From: Nilaparvata lugens | Lineage: Eukaryota > Arthropoda > Insecta > Hemiptera > Delphacidae | Length of the DNA: 64,000 nt | Assembly: GCF_014356525.2 (NCBI RefSeq) | Contig: NC_052511.1 | Coordinates: forward strand, 47,083,216 to 47,147,215 | Direction of reading: 5' to 3' | In this document: in pieces, positions 21,612 to 32,300 of the stretch | Numbering within the stretch: position 1 is the first letter of the stretch | How the letters are laid out: each line of letters starts with the position of its first letter | Program-made: the position numbers and the translations under genes | The notes under the pieces: model-generated | What the model was told of the DNA's origin: nothing | The model's input: only the letters and a program-made list of their open reading frames with translations | The model's database searches: none

Positions 21612-21873
21612 CTTGGCAAAGTGACGAACACCTTATCCGTTGTAACTTCCAGCCCGAGCGGCAAATTGTTCTTAGGTATAAACGCCTTGGTAGCCAACGC
21701 ATTGAGACGCGCCTTGGGTGACGGGTAGACGAAATCCACCTCTTTCCAGCGGTAGACCTCTTCGAATTTCCCGTCACTACCATTGGCCACGTTCTCGTTG
21801 CTCGATGACTGCTGCTGCGAGTACTGCAGGTTGTCGACGACCCACATTGACACCAGCCAGGGGAAGACTACGG
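21612..21873 (-). CDS. Yellow/MRJP family protein, N-terminal exon
   Basis: First visible exon of a yellow-family gene (Pfam MRJP fold, a secreted beta-propeller; members act in cuticle pigmentation and related processes). The frame reads a hydrophobic AVVFPWLVSMWVV segment that looks like the end of a signal peptide, then a low-complexity NLQYSQQQSSSN stretch. The family blocks FEEVYRWKEVDFVYPSP, FIPKNNLPLGLEV and DKVFVTLPR follow. An acceptor (GTGTGATTTCAG) precedes 21873, so the start methionine is probably in an upstream exon I could not find; an internal ATG at 21847 would lose the signal peptide. The exon ends CCAAG, followed by GCAAGT, a GC-type donor. Splicing there rebuilds the family motif TLPRWKQGVP. 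Confidence 0.88.
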
Positions 21874-21934
21874 CTGAAATCACACAAAAACCGTCATTCA
21901 ATAACAATTTCTGAAAGATGAATAAATAATACTA

Positions 21935-22316
21935 CAGTGAGGTCCACGTTATAATGGCAGTGTTTGATTAGCAATGGTATTGCTATCCTTGTCTATCATT
22001 CAACAAAGCGGATAGCGCTATCTCTTTCTCGCTTTGCTCTGTTGCCAGATCGTCTTTTAACAATGTAGAAATGTAATTAATTAACAAAAATATTTCATCT
22101 CAATTATGAGAATTCGTTATTTAATGAAATTATTGAAATATATCATTTCTTGCCTAATAAAATATAATTGAATATTTTAAACGAGAATGAACAGTTAATA
22201 TTACATCAATAAACCTGTATCTGCTACCGTCTATAGAAGGCATTGACAAGACGGAGGATCGGCGAAGTTTTTTTTCTATCTTTCTCCAATGTCATTACTA
22301 AGTGGACCTGACTATT
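21935..22316 (+). mobile_element. MITE A, complete copy with CAGTGAGG terminus
   Basis: TA then CAGTGAGGTCCACGTTATAA at the left, and a diverged right end (TAAGTGGACCTGACTA). It lies about 60 bp upstream of the first visible yellow exon. Confidence 0.88.
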
Positions 22317-22378
22317 GCAGGCAACCCGAACTGGGGAAAATTCTGTCTTGTTAAAGACAACTCCTCATGTACATAAAA

Positions 22379-22781
22379 TACTATTAGTTCTGTGAACAGT
22401 AGACCTCACGCAGTATTCTCATCCACAAGTACCTGATTGAAACTATACCTTATGGAAATACAGCAATAGACTGGCTTCTCCACACATCTGTGTAATCACT
22501 TGTCAGCTGATTTATGATGAATAGTTCTATAGTCTGATTTTTACTCTGGTATTGGCGTATGAAGGAGGCTCCTTTTTCCTTTTATATTATCCTTGAAATG
22601 CAAAATTTCCAAAAACCTTGTCTATAAGACGACGCGCAATTTAAAAAGGAACATACCTGTCAAATTTCATGAAAATCTATTACCGCGTTTCGCCGTAAAT
22701 GCGCAACATATATACATTTAAACATTAAGAGAAATGCCAAACCGTCGACTTTAATCTTAGACCTCACTTCGCTCGGTCAAT
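22379..22781 (+). mobile_element. Repeat D copy
   Basis: Starts GTTCTGTGAACAGTAGACC and ends CTTAGACCTCACTTCGCTCG. It carries TACCGCGTTTCGCCGTAAAT and CTGTCAAATTTCATGAAAAT. Confidence 0.8.
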
Positions 22782-22789
22782 AAGCTGAT

Positions 22790-23216
22790 TTCAAAGTGAA
22801 GGCTTATCGGTAATAGGATTGAAAAAGCTTTAAATAGAGACACATATCTGAAAAAGGTTAATAGGTCTCTTAAAATTGGTAGGATGAAAATGTAATAGCA
22901 TTCTCATAAACTTACAGTAGTTAAATCCATTAACCAAATTGCAAATAATCCCATAAGGAAGAAACCTTCATTATGGTGATACATTGATGTATAATGAGAG
23001 CTTAAAATTGAATGACAATTCATTTTAGAAGGTTAATAGCTTTCTAATGGAAAAGTAATTGAAAAGCAAGCTATTGGATTAGGCTTGCCTATAATAAAGT
23101 AGGGCAACATTTCAAGAATATAAGGCTACTTCTGTATAGTGAGGTGAGATTTGAACTATCAGTATCCCTCATGAATCATATCATTTGAACAATGCTCACA
23201 GTATAAAGTGAATAAT
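22790..23216. other. No gene seen
   Basis: AT-rich, apparently low-copy sequence in the divergent intergenic region. I searched it for a signal-peptide exon of the yellow-like gene without success. Confidence 0.45.
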
Positions 23217-23480
23217 TATCCTATACTATTAAACGAGAAATTTCTGTTATATGTTTAGATGTTTGGATGTTTAGATGTTAATATGTTTGTATTTCACCGG
23301 ATCTCGAAAACGGTTCCAACGATTCTCACGAAATTCAGAACATAGTAGGTTTATAATATAAAAATTCGATTGCACTAGGTCTCATCCCTGAGAAAACTCG
23401 CTGAAGGACATTAAAAGGATGATTATTATTCATCCTTGGAAAAACAGCTTATAATAATTACTTCGTCGTCTGTTGATGAT
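23217..23480 (+). mobile_element. Repeat C fragment
   Basis: Starts near TCCTATACTATTAAACGAGA and includes CGGATCTCGAAAACGGTTCC, then GCACTAGGTCTCATCC, then CATCCTTGGAAAAACAG. Confidence 0.6.
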
Positions 23481-23562
23481 GGAAGTGAGTGAGCGAGTTC
23501 ATGTGTGTGGGACTGTGTCAAAATTATGACTCAGCTGTTGAACTTTTCTAATCATTCAATCA

Positions 23563-23705
23563 TGTACTTAGTGCCGGTTGCAAAAAAGCCAGGCTATTTT
23601 CAATCCTGATTCATTCCAGTTGATCTATCTTTTTGAAATGGTCTTCTCTGATTTGGTTCACGTGAAATTAATCAGGATTAAAATTTAACCGGGTCTTTGT
23701 GAGGA
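23563..23705. mobile_element. MITE Q copy (diverged snap-back)
   Basis: Begins TTAGTGCCGGTTGCAAAAAA and ends with ATTAATCAGGATTAAAATTT and AACCGG. The family's arms read GGTTAAAATTTAACCGGC in the best copy (28594-28735). More copies or halves lie at 27236-27352, 27497-27595 and 28300-28452. Confidence 0.6.
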
Positions 23706-23909
23706 AAATATTTGCATTCCTCTGGGAATTAATCTCAATTTACTGTGATTAGATAGAACATTTCTGAATGAACTATGAATGTTACTGAATTATAATTTCT
23801 TCTTTCGTAATAAATTTTTATGCTTTTGTTCTCCAGAGCAAAACTCGGTCCCCGATATATGAACTATATGATTGATTTTGAGAATATATAGGACCTATAG
23901 ATTGATAAC

Positions 23910-24207
23910 TATAGAGAGGTCCACGTTATAATAGCGGAACAGTGATTTTACTATCCTTGTCTATCATTCGACGAAGCAGATAGCGCAAGCGCAATCCTTT
24001 TCTAGCTCCGCAATGTTGCCAGATCATATTTCAACAATGTAGGAATATGATTAATTAACAGAATATCTAAATTATGGAAATTCATTGTCAAATCATTGAG
24101 AGATACACTTCATTGACGAATAGAATATAATTTGTTATTTTCAACAATAATGGACAGTTAATATTACATCAGATATGCCGGTATCAGCTATCATCTATAG
24201 GAGTAGT
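23910..24207 (+). mobile_element. MITE A, left part running into the sequence gap
   Basis: Left terminal repeat TATAGAGAGGTCCACGTTAT and the internal family sequence up to the N run. A right terminal repeat appears at 24661-24692. Confidence 0.8.
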
Positions 24208-24307
24208 NNNNNNNNNNNNNNNNNNNNNNNNNNNNNNNNNNNNNNNNNNNNNNNNNNNNNNNNNNNNNNNNNNNNNNNNNNNNNNNNNNNNNNNNNNNNN
24301 NNNNNNN
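24208..24307. other. Assembly gap (100 N)
   Basis: Exactly 100 N, probably a placeholder of unknown true size. Distances across the yellow-globin intergenic region are therefore not reliable. Confidence 0.98.
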
Positions 24308-24329
24308 TATAGAATAGACACGGCCATGT

Positions 24330-24420
24330 ATATTCCATTGATATATATAGTATATATTTTATTATTATATATATATATATAGTATTATATATATATAGAT
24401 ATATTTTCTATATCATGGTA
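24330..24420. repeat. (TA)n-rich tract after the gap
   Basis: Imperfect TA dinucleotide runs immediately after the gap, a likely cause of the assembly break. Confidence 0.8.
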
Positions 24421-24444
24421 TATTCATACTGAAAGTCGATGAAG

Positions 24445-24692
24445 CCAACGTGAACACTAGCGTCAGGTGATCAATTTTCATAACGGCAAGGAAAGTTGTG
24501 TGAGTGCGCCACACCAGATTTTTCATATCATATACAGCACAATAATTATATCCTTAATTTATATTTTGTAAATTCATCTATAATTTTACTGTATTGTTAG
24601 CTATTGTATAAGCCAGTATATATTGTAATCTACATAAATAGAGTACTCAATCAATCAATCCACTGCCATTATAACGTGGACCTCACTATACT
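24445..24692 (+). mobile_element. Element B end, LINE 3' end and MITE A right end in series
   Basis: 24451-24522 is the B right end (CGGCAAGGAAAGTTGTGTG). 24523-24660 is a LINE 3' end finishing in a TCAATCAATC tail. 24661-24692 is the MITE A right terminus. The order suggests nested insertions in one MITE A spanning the gap. Confidence 0.7.
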
Positions 24693-25050
24693 AAAGTAGT
24701 ATTTCAGTGAAGGAGTGTGAGTATACTCCTCTTTCCGAGTTATTGATTTTATTGATTAGGCCTCCTCAATTTTCTCTAGTTAGCTGTAAGCACGATTCAT
24801 TTATTAGTGTGGTCGAGGTAATGCGATACTTGACGCATAGTCGTCAAGTCCCCTGGTCAAACTTGATTTAAGCACCGACCTTGGAGGTTGAAGCATTCAA
24901 ATCGACTTAAAATTATTACTACTGTGTACACTATTGTAATTATTACTATAGTGAAAGTCACTTCAGTTAAATGGGAAGTGCTTATATTTGCTCCATAGAG
25001 TTCAACATGAAAATGAAAAAATTCTTTATCAGAATTATTAATTCTTTCTA
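24693..25050. other. No gene seen
   Basis: Apparently low-copy sequence with GGTCGAGGTAATGCGATACT and ACCGACCTTGGAGGTTGAAG. No open frame or RNA structure supported. Confidence 0.4.
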
Positions 25051-25051
25051 A

Positions 25052-25656
25052 ACTAGTAGTTCTGTGAACAGTAGACCTCGCGCTCAGTGAGTTACATTGA
25101 CCTGTTGTTATGTTTTCTCAAAAATTAATAAATAATTTATCAATTAAAAATGTCTAGAAAAAATCCTAATTAAACATAGAGCTTTCTGTCGTATATATCG
25201 TACCATGACGTGTCGTCCCGGTATGTGAGTGTGAGCGCTGTTATCAGGTCTGGCTGCGACTGTCTACAACGTTGATGGAAAGATACATTTTCAAGATGTT
25301 CGATGTTTTTGAACGGGTAGTATTATAATCCACTGGACAGCTGATTTATGATGAATAATTCTATAGTCTGATTTTTACGGTAATATTGGCGTATGAACGA
25401 GCCTCCTTTTTCCTTTCATATTATCCTTGAAATGCTTGAAATTATCCATAAAAAATTAAAATTAAAATTATCCATAAATCCTTGAATTTCCAAAAACCTT
25501 GTATATACGTCGACGCGCAATTTGAAAAGGAACATACCTGTCAAATTTCATGAAAATCTATTACCGCGTTTCGCCGTAAATGCGCAACATATAAACATTT
25601 AAACAGAAATGCCAAACCGTCGACTTGAATCTTAGACCTCACTTCGCTTGGTCAAT
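25052..25656 (+). mobile_element. Repeat D, long form
   Basis: ACTAGTAGTTCTGTGAACAG at the left, GACCTCACTTCGCTTGGTC at the right. It carries ACGTGTCGTCCCGGTATGTG, matching the inverted copy at 11822-12513, with one 72-bp unit instead of three. Confidence 0.8.
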
Positions 25657-26440
25657 TATTTATTGACTAGGACTTTCAAGTCCTCTCCACACTCCACCTC
25701 AACATCATTTTAATTGGTTTTGTTTTCTCTGTGCTATTTTAACTGTGCTCATAAAATGATACCTATAATGTAATAATTTACTGATTCATTTAATGTACGA
25801 AACACTATAACCATAATTTATGATTATGTCCATGGTGGGAAAACTAGGCAAAGCCTGTACCATTTCTCTCAAAAATTTTGATGAAAACTGTGTTGAATAG
25901 TTTGAGCTATTCTGCTATTCTTAACAAGTGGGCTACTATTTTAGTAGAAATTGATTTGTGGACACAATAGTCCGTGACACTGAACTATTTCTCATAAATA
26001 CTTCAATACCAATTATTTTCTGTAGGGTGAATCACCCTCGTCTGGTGATACAATCGATAAAAGAGCAGAATTTTCACTGAAGTAACCAGGAAACTTATGA
26101 CTACAAATTCTTGTAGTCGAGATCAGCTTCAGTTCAAGTTCAGCATATTTCCATCACTTGATTTCTAAATTATTGATTGAATTATTGAAGATTATCGCCA
26201 TAAGATTTCACATCCAAAGATTTATCCAGTAGAAGGCTAGAGACGTGTAAAGATTGAATACAATAGAAATATTCCATTGTTAACTATGCAATAGAAATCG
26301 TTGAATAGTCGTGTCAAATAGTTGAAGAATGGATACTTGACAATTGTCAAATTGAAGATGTGAGATGTAAATTGATGAATTAAGAGATGACACTGCAGAT
26401 AAGTATAAAGTAGCGGTCCTTTCATCTTTCTTTCTTTCTT
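25657..26440. other. No gene seen
   Basis: AT-rich, apparently low-copy sequence with no supported gene or repeat family. Confidence 0.4.
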
Positions 26441-26447
26441 CTTCATC

Positions 26448-26498
<51 letters not shown>

Positions 26499-26705
26499 GT
26501 CCCCTTCTTCTTCTCCTTCTTCTTCTTCTTCTTCTTCTTTTCTTCTTCTTCTTCTTCGTCTTCTTCTTCTTCTTCTTCTTCTTCTTCTTCTCTCTTCTTC
26601 TTCTTATTCTTCTTCTTCTTCTTCTCTTCTTCGTCCCCTTCTTCTTCTCCTTCTTCTTCTTCTTCTGCTTTCCTGCTTCTACTTCTTAATTTGACTTCCT
26701 CCATC
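26441..26705. repeat. (CTT)n microsatellite, about 260 bp
   Basis: TTC triplets interrupted by TCCCCTTC blocks, two of which recur about 135 bp apart, implying an internal duplication. The Glu/Lys-only minus-strand frame is a repeat artefact. Confidence 0.92.
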
Positions 26706-27235
26706 TTTCTCTCCTCATCTCTCCTTCTCGATTATTATAAGGGGTTGGTTGGTCTTTAAATGGGACATGGCATACTTTTCGAACAGTCAGTATAAGATAT
26801 CAATATCCTGCGGGTGACTTTCAATCTATCAGAGCTGTTTCCTGTCTGCGTTCATCAAAGAGGTAGTCTGTTTTGCTTCAGCTTTCATTCATAATATTAC
26901 CATTGCATGATTCATCTTTCCTCTAGGATATTATTTCAGCCAATCATGTGTCTCTATTTCCGATCTTAATGGTTTTTGAAATCTTTCATGACTGATTCAC
27001 TAACGAAAATATTATTACGTCCACTAGTTATCGAAATTGATTTATATTTCTCAAATAAAACCTATCATCTTTCTTTCTTCTTCTTCTACTACTTCTTCTC
27101 CTTCTTCTTCTTCTTATTATTATTAATACGAAGAAGTAATCTTGAATCCCATTATAGCTTCTTATTAGAGCCGACCACAAACGGACACCATTTCAACGGC
27201 AGAACCGGTAGAACGTGGCTTAACTAATCGTGTGA
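26706..27235. other. No gene; short (CTT)n at 27068-27115
   Basis: Apparently low-copy sequence and a small CTT run. No coding signal. Confidence 0.4.
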
Positions 27236-27595
27236 TTGGACGGTTCCACCAGGTGGGACAATCAAACATAAAATAAGACGGCTTCTCTGATTGGTTCTCG
27301 TGGTATTGATCACGGTTAAAATTTAACCGGCTTTTGTGCAACCGGCACTAAGTCTACAACACAATCATTCAACCCTAAAGAGACTCATTTAATGCTTAAC
27401 AAAATCATTTACCGTAATTTAACATTCAATCTTCAACAAAATCATCAAGTTTCTAACAGATCTAGTCCTAAACAAATTAATTCAATCCTCAAAAAACACT
27501 TAGTGCCGGATGCACAAAAGCCGGTTAAATTTTAAGGTGATTAATTCCACGGGAACCAATCAGAGAAGCCGTTTTATCTGTTGGGCATTTCATTC
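27236..27595. mobile_element. Two inverted MITE Q halves
   Basis: 27280-27352 ends AACCGGCACTAAGT, and 27497-27595 starts CTTAGTGCCGGATGCACAA, its reverse complement at the end. Both carry the CGTGG and AATCAGAGAAGCCG-type blocks. Confidence 0.65.
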
Positions 27596-27714
27596 TCTAT
27601 CAACAGTATACTTAAAAAAAATAGAACTTCGGAATTTTTTTCATCCAATCTGTCATCTTTCACCCACAAACGTCTATAAAACGATGTTGAACATTTCATT
27701 ATGAAGAATAAATA

Positions 27715-28127
27715 ATTGACCGAACGAAGTGAGGTCTAAGATTCAAGTCGACGGTTTGGTATTTCTCTTAATGTTTAAATGTTTATATGTTTTATATGTT
27801 GGGCATTTACGGCGACACGCGGTAATAGATTTTCATGAAATTTGACAGGTATGTTCCTTTTTTAATTGCGCGTCGACGTATATACAAGGTTTTTGAAAAT
27901 TTTGCATTTCAAGGATAATATAAAAGGAAAAAGGAGCCTCCCTCATACGCCAATATTAGAGTAAAAATCAGACTATAGAATTATTCATCACAAATCAGCT
28001 GACAAGTGATTACACAGATGTGTGGAGAAGCCAGTCTATTGCTGTAATTCCATAAGGTCTATAGTTTCAATCAGGTACTTGTGGATGAGAATACTGCGTG
28101 AGGTCTACTGTTCACAGAACTACTAGT
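27715..28127 (-). mobile_element. Repeat D copy
   Basis: Inverted relative to 22379: starts TTGACCGAACGAAGTGAGG and ends GGTCTACTGTTCACAGAAC with ACTACTAGT. Confidence 0.8.
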
Positions 28128-28229
28128 TACATAGCATAGAATAAAAAGTTTCAAACAACTATTAAAAGCAACAGCTCCCAGTTCTCAAAAAACTGTTCCT
28201 CAAAAAACACCGGAATTTTTATTTGTTTA

Positions 28230-28990
28230 GCAGCTCTCAGTAACCGTTCCCCGGTAACAGTTCCGAATTGGACCTGCTTACTCGGCCGATTTCAAAGTCT
28301 TAGGCCCAGTTGCACAAAATCCTGTTAAGTTTCAATTATGATTAAATGCCACGACTACCAATCAGAGAAGGGTTTTTCGAGTAGAAGGTTTCTGTGATTA
28401 GCTCTTGCGGAAATTAATCACGATTTTAAATTAACATCCTTTTATGCAATCGGTATTCAATATTACAAGAAGTAACAGCTTCAACTTCAAAAGTTTCAAC
28501 TGTTGTGAATACCAGTTCCTAGTAACCGTTCCCGGTACCAGTTTCGAATTAGACCTGCCAATTTCAAATTTTCAATGTTACAAGTAACAATACTTAGGCC
28601 GGTTGCATAAAAGCCGGTCAAATTTTAACCGTGATTAACCGTACAAGAACCAATCAGAGAAGGCGCTTTTGAAAAGACAGCTTCTCTGATTGGTTCTCGT
28701 GGAATTAATCACGGTTAAAATTTAACCGGCACTTAAACTGCCAAAGTTTCAAGCACCTACTCTGCGCTTACTGATATCAGTTGTCTTCTAAATATTGATA
28801 ACAGTTACTGATACCAGTTCCCAGTAACCGTTCCCGGTAACATCTCCTTACTACACCTGCTCACTCAAACAATAATTTCAAAGTTTCAATGTTACAACTC
28901 AAGTTTCAACCGCGGCAACTAGTAACAGTTGTGAATACCAGTTCCAAGTAACCGTTCCCGGTAACCGTTCCTCATTAGACCGGCGTAGTG
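28230..28990 (+). repeat. Four copies of a TAACCGTTCCCGGTA module upstream of the globin
   Basis: A degenerate module with CAGTTCC, TAACCGTTCCC, GGTAAC and AGACCTGC-like blocks recurs at about 28241, 28523, 28825 and 28949. The last copy ends about 60 bp before the proposed initiator. A snap-back MITE lies between copies two and three. Because the array is promoter-proximal, it is a candidate cis-regulatory repeat. The core resembles Myb-type or Grainyhead-type sites, but that is only a resemblance. Confidence 0.5.
28594..28735. mobile_element. MITE Q, best snap-back copy
   Basis: TTAGGCCGGTTGCATAAAAG at the left, then CAATCAGAGAAGGCGCTTTT facing AGACAGCTTCTCTGATTGG, and GGTTAAAATTTAACCGGC at the right. 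It forms one hairpin of about 140 nt and lies in the globin upstream region. Confidence 0.8.
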
Positions 28991-28999
28991 GGCCGATTT

Positions 29000-29015
29000 C
29001 GGTCCGGTCAGTGTT
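29000..29015 (+). promoter_or_regulatory. Possible initiator for the globin gene
   Basis: TCAGTG at about 29008 resembles an arthropod initiator (TCAGT). It lies about 155 bp before the proposed globin start codon, in a relatively GC-rich stretch with no visible TATA box. A second TCAGTC follows at 29022. This is motif matching only. Confidence 0.25.
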
Positions 29016-29027
29016 CGCTCGTCAGTC

Positions 29028-29104
29028 ATGAAGAGTGAGTGAGACACGAAAGTCGCGCGAGGGGAGTTAGCATGTCAACCACGATTCAATCAACACGCAA
29101 CTGA
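29028..29104 (+). other. Two short upstream ORFs in the putative globin leader
   Basis: If transcription starts near 29008, the leader contains two ATGs before the main start. One at 29028 opens 4 codons plus stop (to 29042), and one at 29072 opens 10 codons plus stop (to 29104). Both end before 29163 and could lower translation. This depends on the unproven transcription start. Confidence 0.3.
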
Positions 29105-29162
29105 TTAACTATCAACTAACAACTATCAACTGTTAACTGAACCTCAACTATATACTCACACC

Positions 29163-29189
29163 ATGAACCACGTAGAAAACAACCTAACG
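29163..29189 (+). CDS. Globin, coding exon 1 (9 codons, start)
   Basis: Proposed first coding exon of the globin completed at 53254-59545. ATG lies in a good insect context (ACACC before ATG) and reads MNHVENNLT. It is followed by a donor-like GTCAGT at 29190, and the splice is phase 0 into exon 2, giving LTGTLTTEHK. The exon encodes only the tail before helix A, so it has no domain signal of its own; the evidence is the start context, the donor, the phase match and the 5' leader-like sequence before it. The intron that follows would be about 24 kb and full of repeats. An alternative is an unseen upstream exon elsewhere in the intron. The whole protein would be 162 residues with no cysteine. 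Confidence 0.6.
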
Positions 29190-29329
29190 GTCAGTCATTT
29201 TTCGTTTTTCAAAAACATTTTTTTAGATAAGTTTTGAAATCATTCGGTTTTGAAGGACTGCGATGATGAATGAGTTTCGAAAGAGAACAGGCAACAATTT
29301 AATAATAAAAGATAGAGAGAGACAACTGC

Positions 29330-32300
29330 ATCCTGTGAGTAGCTCTCTTCTTTATATCCAGTTCATCTCCTCTGCTCGTCTTTCTAAACAAACGTTTGAT
29401 GAAAAAATTTCTGTGTAAAATGAGCTTCAGTGAAGATGTTTCAAAATTGTTAGAGTTGTTAAAATCTAGTTTATCTCCTCTACAAGTCTTCCTAAACAAA
29501 CGTTTGATGAAAAAAATTCGGTGTAAAATGATCTTCAGTTAAAAGTTTCAAAATTGTTAGAGTTGTTGATATCAAGTTTATCTCCTCTACTGGTCTTCCC
29601 AAACAAAATTTTGATGAAAAAATTTCAGTGTAAAATGAGCTTCAGTGAAGTAGCTTCAAAATTGTTAGAGTTGTTAAAATCTTGTTTATCTCCTCTACAA
29701 GTCTTTCTAAACAAAAGTTTGATGAAAAATTTCGGTGTAAAATGAGCATCAGAGAAGATGTTTCAAAATTGTTAGACTTGTTGAAATCTAGTTTATCTCC
29801 TCTTCTAGCCTCCCTGAACAAAAGTTTCATGAAAAAAAATCAGTGTAAAATGAGCTTCAGTGAAGAAGTTTGAAAATTGTTAGAGTTGTTAAAATCTAGT
29901 TTATCTCCTCTACAAGTCTTCCTAAACAAAAGTTTGATGAAAAAATTCTGGTGTAAAATGAGCTTCAGTGAAGATGTTTCAAAATTGTTAAAATCTAGTT
30001 CATCTCCACTACAAGTCTTTCTAAACAAGGGTTTTGATGAAAAATTTCGGTGTAAAATGAGCTTCAGTGGAGATGTTTAAAATTGTTAGAGTTGTTAAAA
30101 TCTAGTTCATCTCCTCTAAAAGTCTTTCTAAACAAACGTTTGATGTAAAGATTCGGTGTAAAATGAGCTTCAGTTAAATAGTTTCAAAATTGCTAAAATT
30201 GTTAAAATCTAGTTCATCTCCTCTACAAGTCTTCCCAAACAAAAGGATGATGAAAAAATTTCAATGTAAATGAGCTTCAGTTAAGTAGTTTCAAAATTGT
30301 TAAAATCTAGATTATCTCCTCTACAGGTCTTCCTAAACAAACGTTTGATGAAAAAAATTCGGTGTAAAATGATCTTCAGTTAAAAGTTTCAAAATTGTTA
30401 GAGTTGTTGATATCAAGTTTATCTCCTCTACTGGTCTTCCCAAACAAAATTTGATGAAAAAATTCAGTGTAAAATGAGCTTCAGTGAAGTAGCTTCAAAA
30501 TTGTTAGAGTTGTAAAATCTGTTTATCTCCTCTACAAGCCTTTCTAAACAAAAGTTTGATGGAAAAATTTCGGTGTAAAATGAGCATCAGTTAAGATGTT
30601 TCAAAATTGTTAGACTTGTTGAAATCTAGTTTATCTCCTCTTCTAGCCTCCCTGAACAAAAGTTTCATGAAAAAAAATCAGTGTAAAATGAGCTTCAGTG
30701 AAGAAGTTTGAAAATTGTTAGAGTTGTTAAAATCTAGTTTATCTCCTCTACAAGTCTTCCTAAACAAAAGTTTGATGAAAAAATTCTGGTGTAAAATGAG
30801 CTTCAGTGAAGATGTTACAAAATTGTTAAACTAGTTCATCTCCACTACAAGTCTTTCTAAACAAAGGTTTGATGAAAAATTTCGGTGTAAAATGAGCTTC
30901 AGTGAAGATGTTTGAAAATTGTTAGAGTTGTTAAAATCTAGTTCATCTCCTCTAAAAGTCTTTCTAAACAAACGTTTGATGTAAAGATTCGGTGTAAAAT
31001 GAGCTTCAGTTAAATAGTTTCAAAATTGCTAAAATTGTTAAAATCTAGTTCATCTCCTCTACAAGTCTTCCCAAACAAAAGGATGATGAAAAAATTTCAA
31101 TGTAAAATGAGCTTCAGTTAAGTAGTTTCAAAATTGTTAAAATCTAGATTTTCTCCTCTACAAGTCTTTCTAAATAAAAGTTTGATGAAAAAAATTCGGT
31201 GTATAATGAGCTTCAGTTAAGTAGTTTCAAAATTGCTAAAATTGTTTTAAAATCTAGTTTATCTCCTCTAGTAGCTTTACTGAACAAAAGTTTGATGAAA
31301 AAAATTCAGTGTAAAATGAGCTTGAGTGAAGATGTTTCAAAATTGTTGGAGTTGTTAAAATTAAGTTTATCTCCTCTACTGGTCTTCCCAAACAAAAGTT
31401 TAATGAAAAAAAATCAGTGTAAAATGAGCTTCAGTGAAGATGTTTCAAAATTGTTAGAGTTGTTGATATCTTGTTTATCTCCTCTAATAGCCTTCCTGAA
31501 CAAAGGATCTATGAAAAAAATTCAGTGTAAAATGAGCTTCATTGAAGATGTTTCAAAATTGCTAAAATTGGTAGAATCTAGTTCATCTCCTCCACAAGTC
31601 TTCCTAAACAAAAGTTTGATGAAAAAATTCGGTTTTAAATTAACTTCAGTGAAGATGTTTCAAAATTGTTAGAGTTGTTGATATCTAGTTCATCTCCTCT
31701 AATAGCCTTTCTAAAGAAAGGTTTGATGAAAAAATTTCGGTTTAAAATGAGCTTCAGTGGAGATGTTTAAAATTGTTAGAGTTGTTAAAATCTAGTTCAT
31801 CTCCTCTACAAGTCTTTCTAAACAAAAGTTTGATGGAAAAAATTTCGGTGTAAAATGAGCATCAGTTAAGATGTTTCAAAATTGTTAGACTTGTTGAAAT
31901 CTAGTTTATCTCCTCTTCTAGCCTCCCTGAACAAAGTTTCATGAAAAAAAATCAGTGTAAAATGAGCTTCAGTGAAGATGTTTTAAAATTGTTAGAGTTG
32001 TTGATATCTAGTTTATCTCCTCTACTGGTCTTCCCAAACAAAAGTTTGATGAAAAAATTCGGTGTAAAGTGAGCTTCAGAGAAGAAGTTTCGAAATTGTT
32101 AGAGTTTTTAAAATTCAGATTATCTCCTCTACTAGCCTTCCTGAACAAAATTTTTATGAAAAAAATTCGGTGTAAAATGAGCTCCAGTGAAGATGTTTCA
32201 AAATTGTTGGAGTTGTTGAAATCTAGTTCATCTCCTCTACAAGTCTTTCTAAAAAAGTTTGATGAAAAAATTCAGTTTAAATGAGCTTCAATGATAAAAT

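Noticed and set aside
21847..21847. ATG at 21847 (minus strand) as the true yellow start
   Set aside because: It would remove the hydrophobic signal-like segment, and a good acceptor just upstream suggests the start is in an earlier exon.
26447..26704. Glu/Lys-only frame; likewise the Pro- and Leu-rich frames at 10902-11305
   Set aside because: Translations of trinucleotide microsatellites with no flanking coding signal.
31199..31672. 157-codon open frame and several 60-70-codon frames within 29300-33740
   Set aside because: They are produced by the 107-bp satellite, whose units happen to lack stops in one frame; both strands show such frames and the translation is repetitive.
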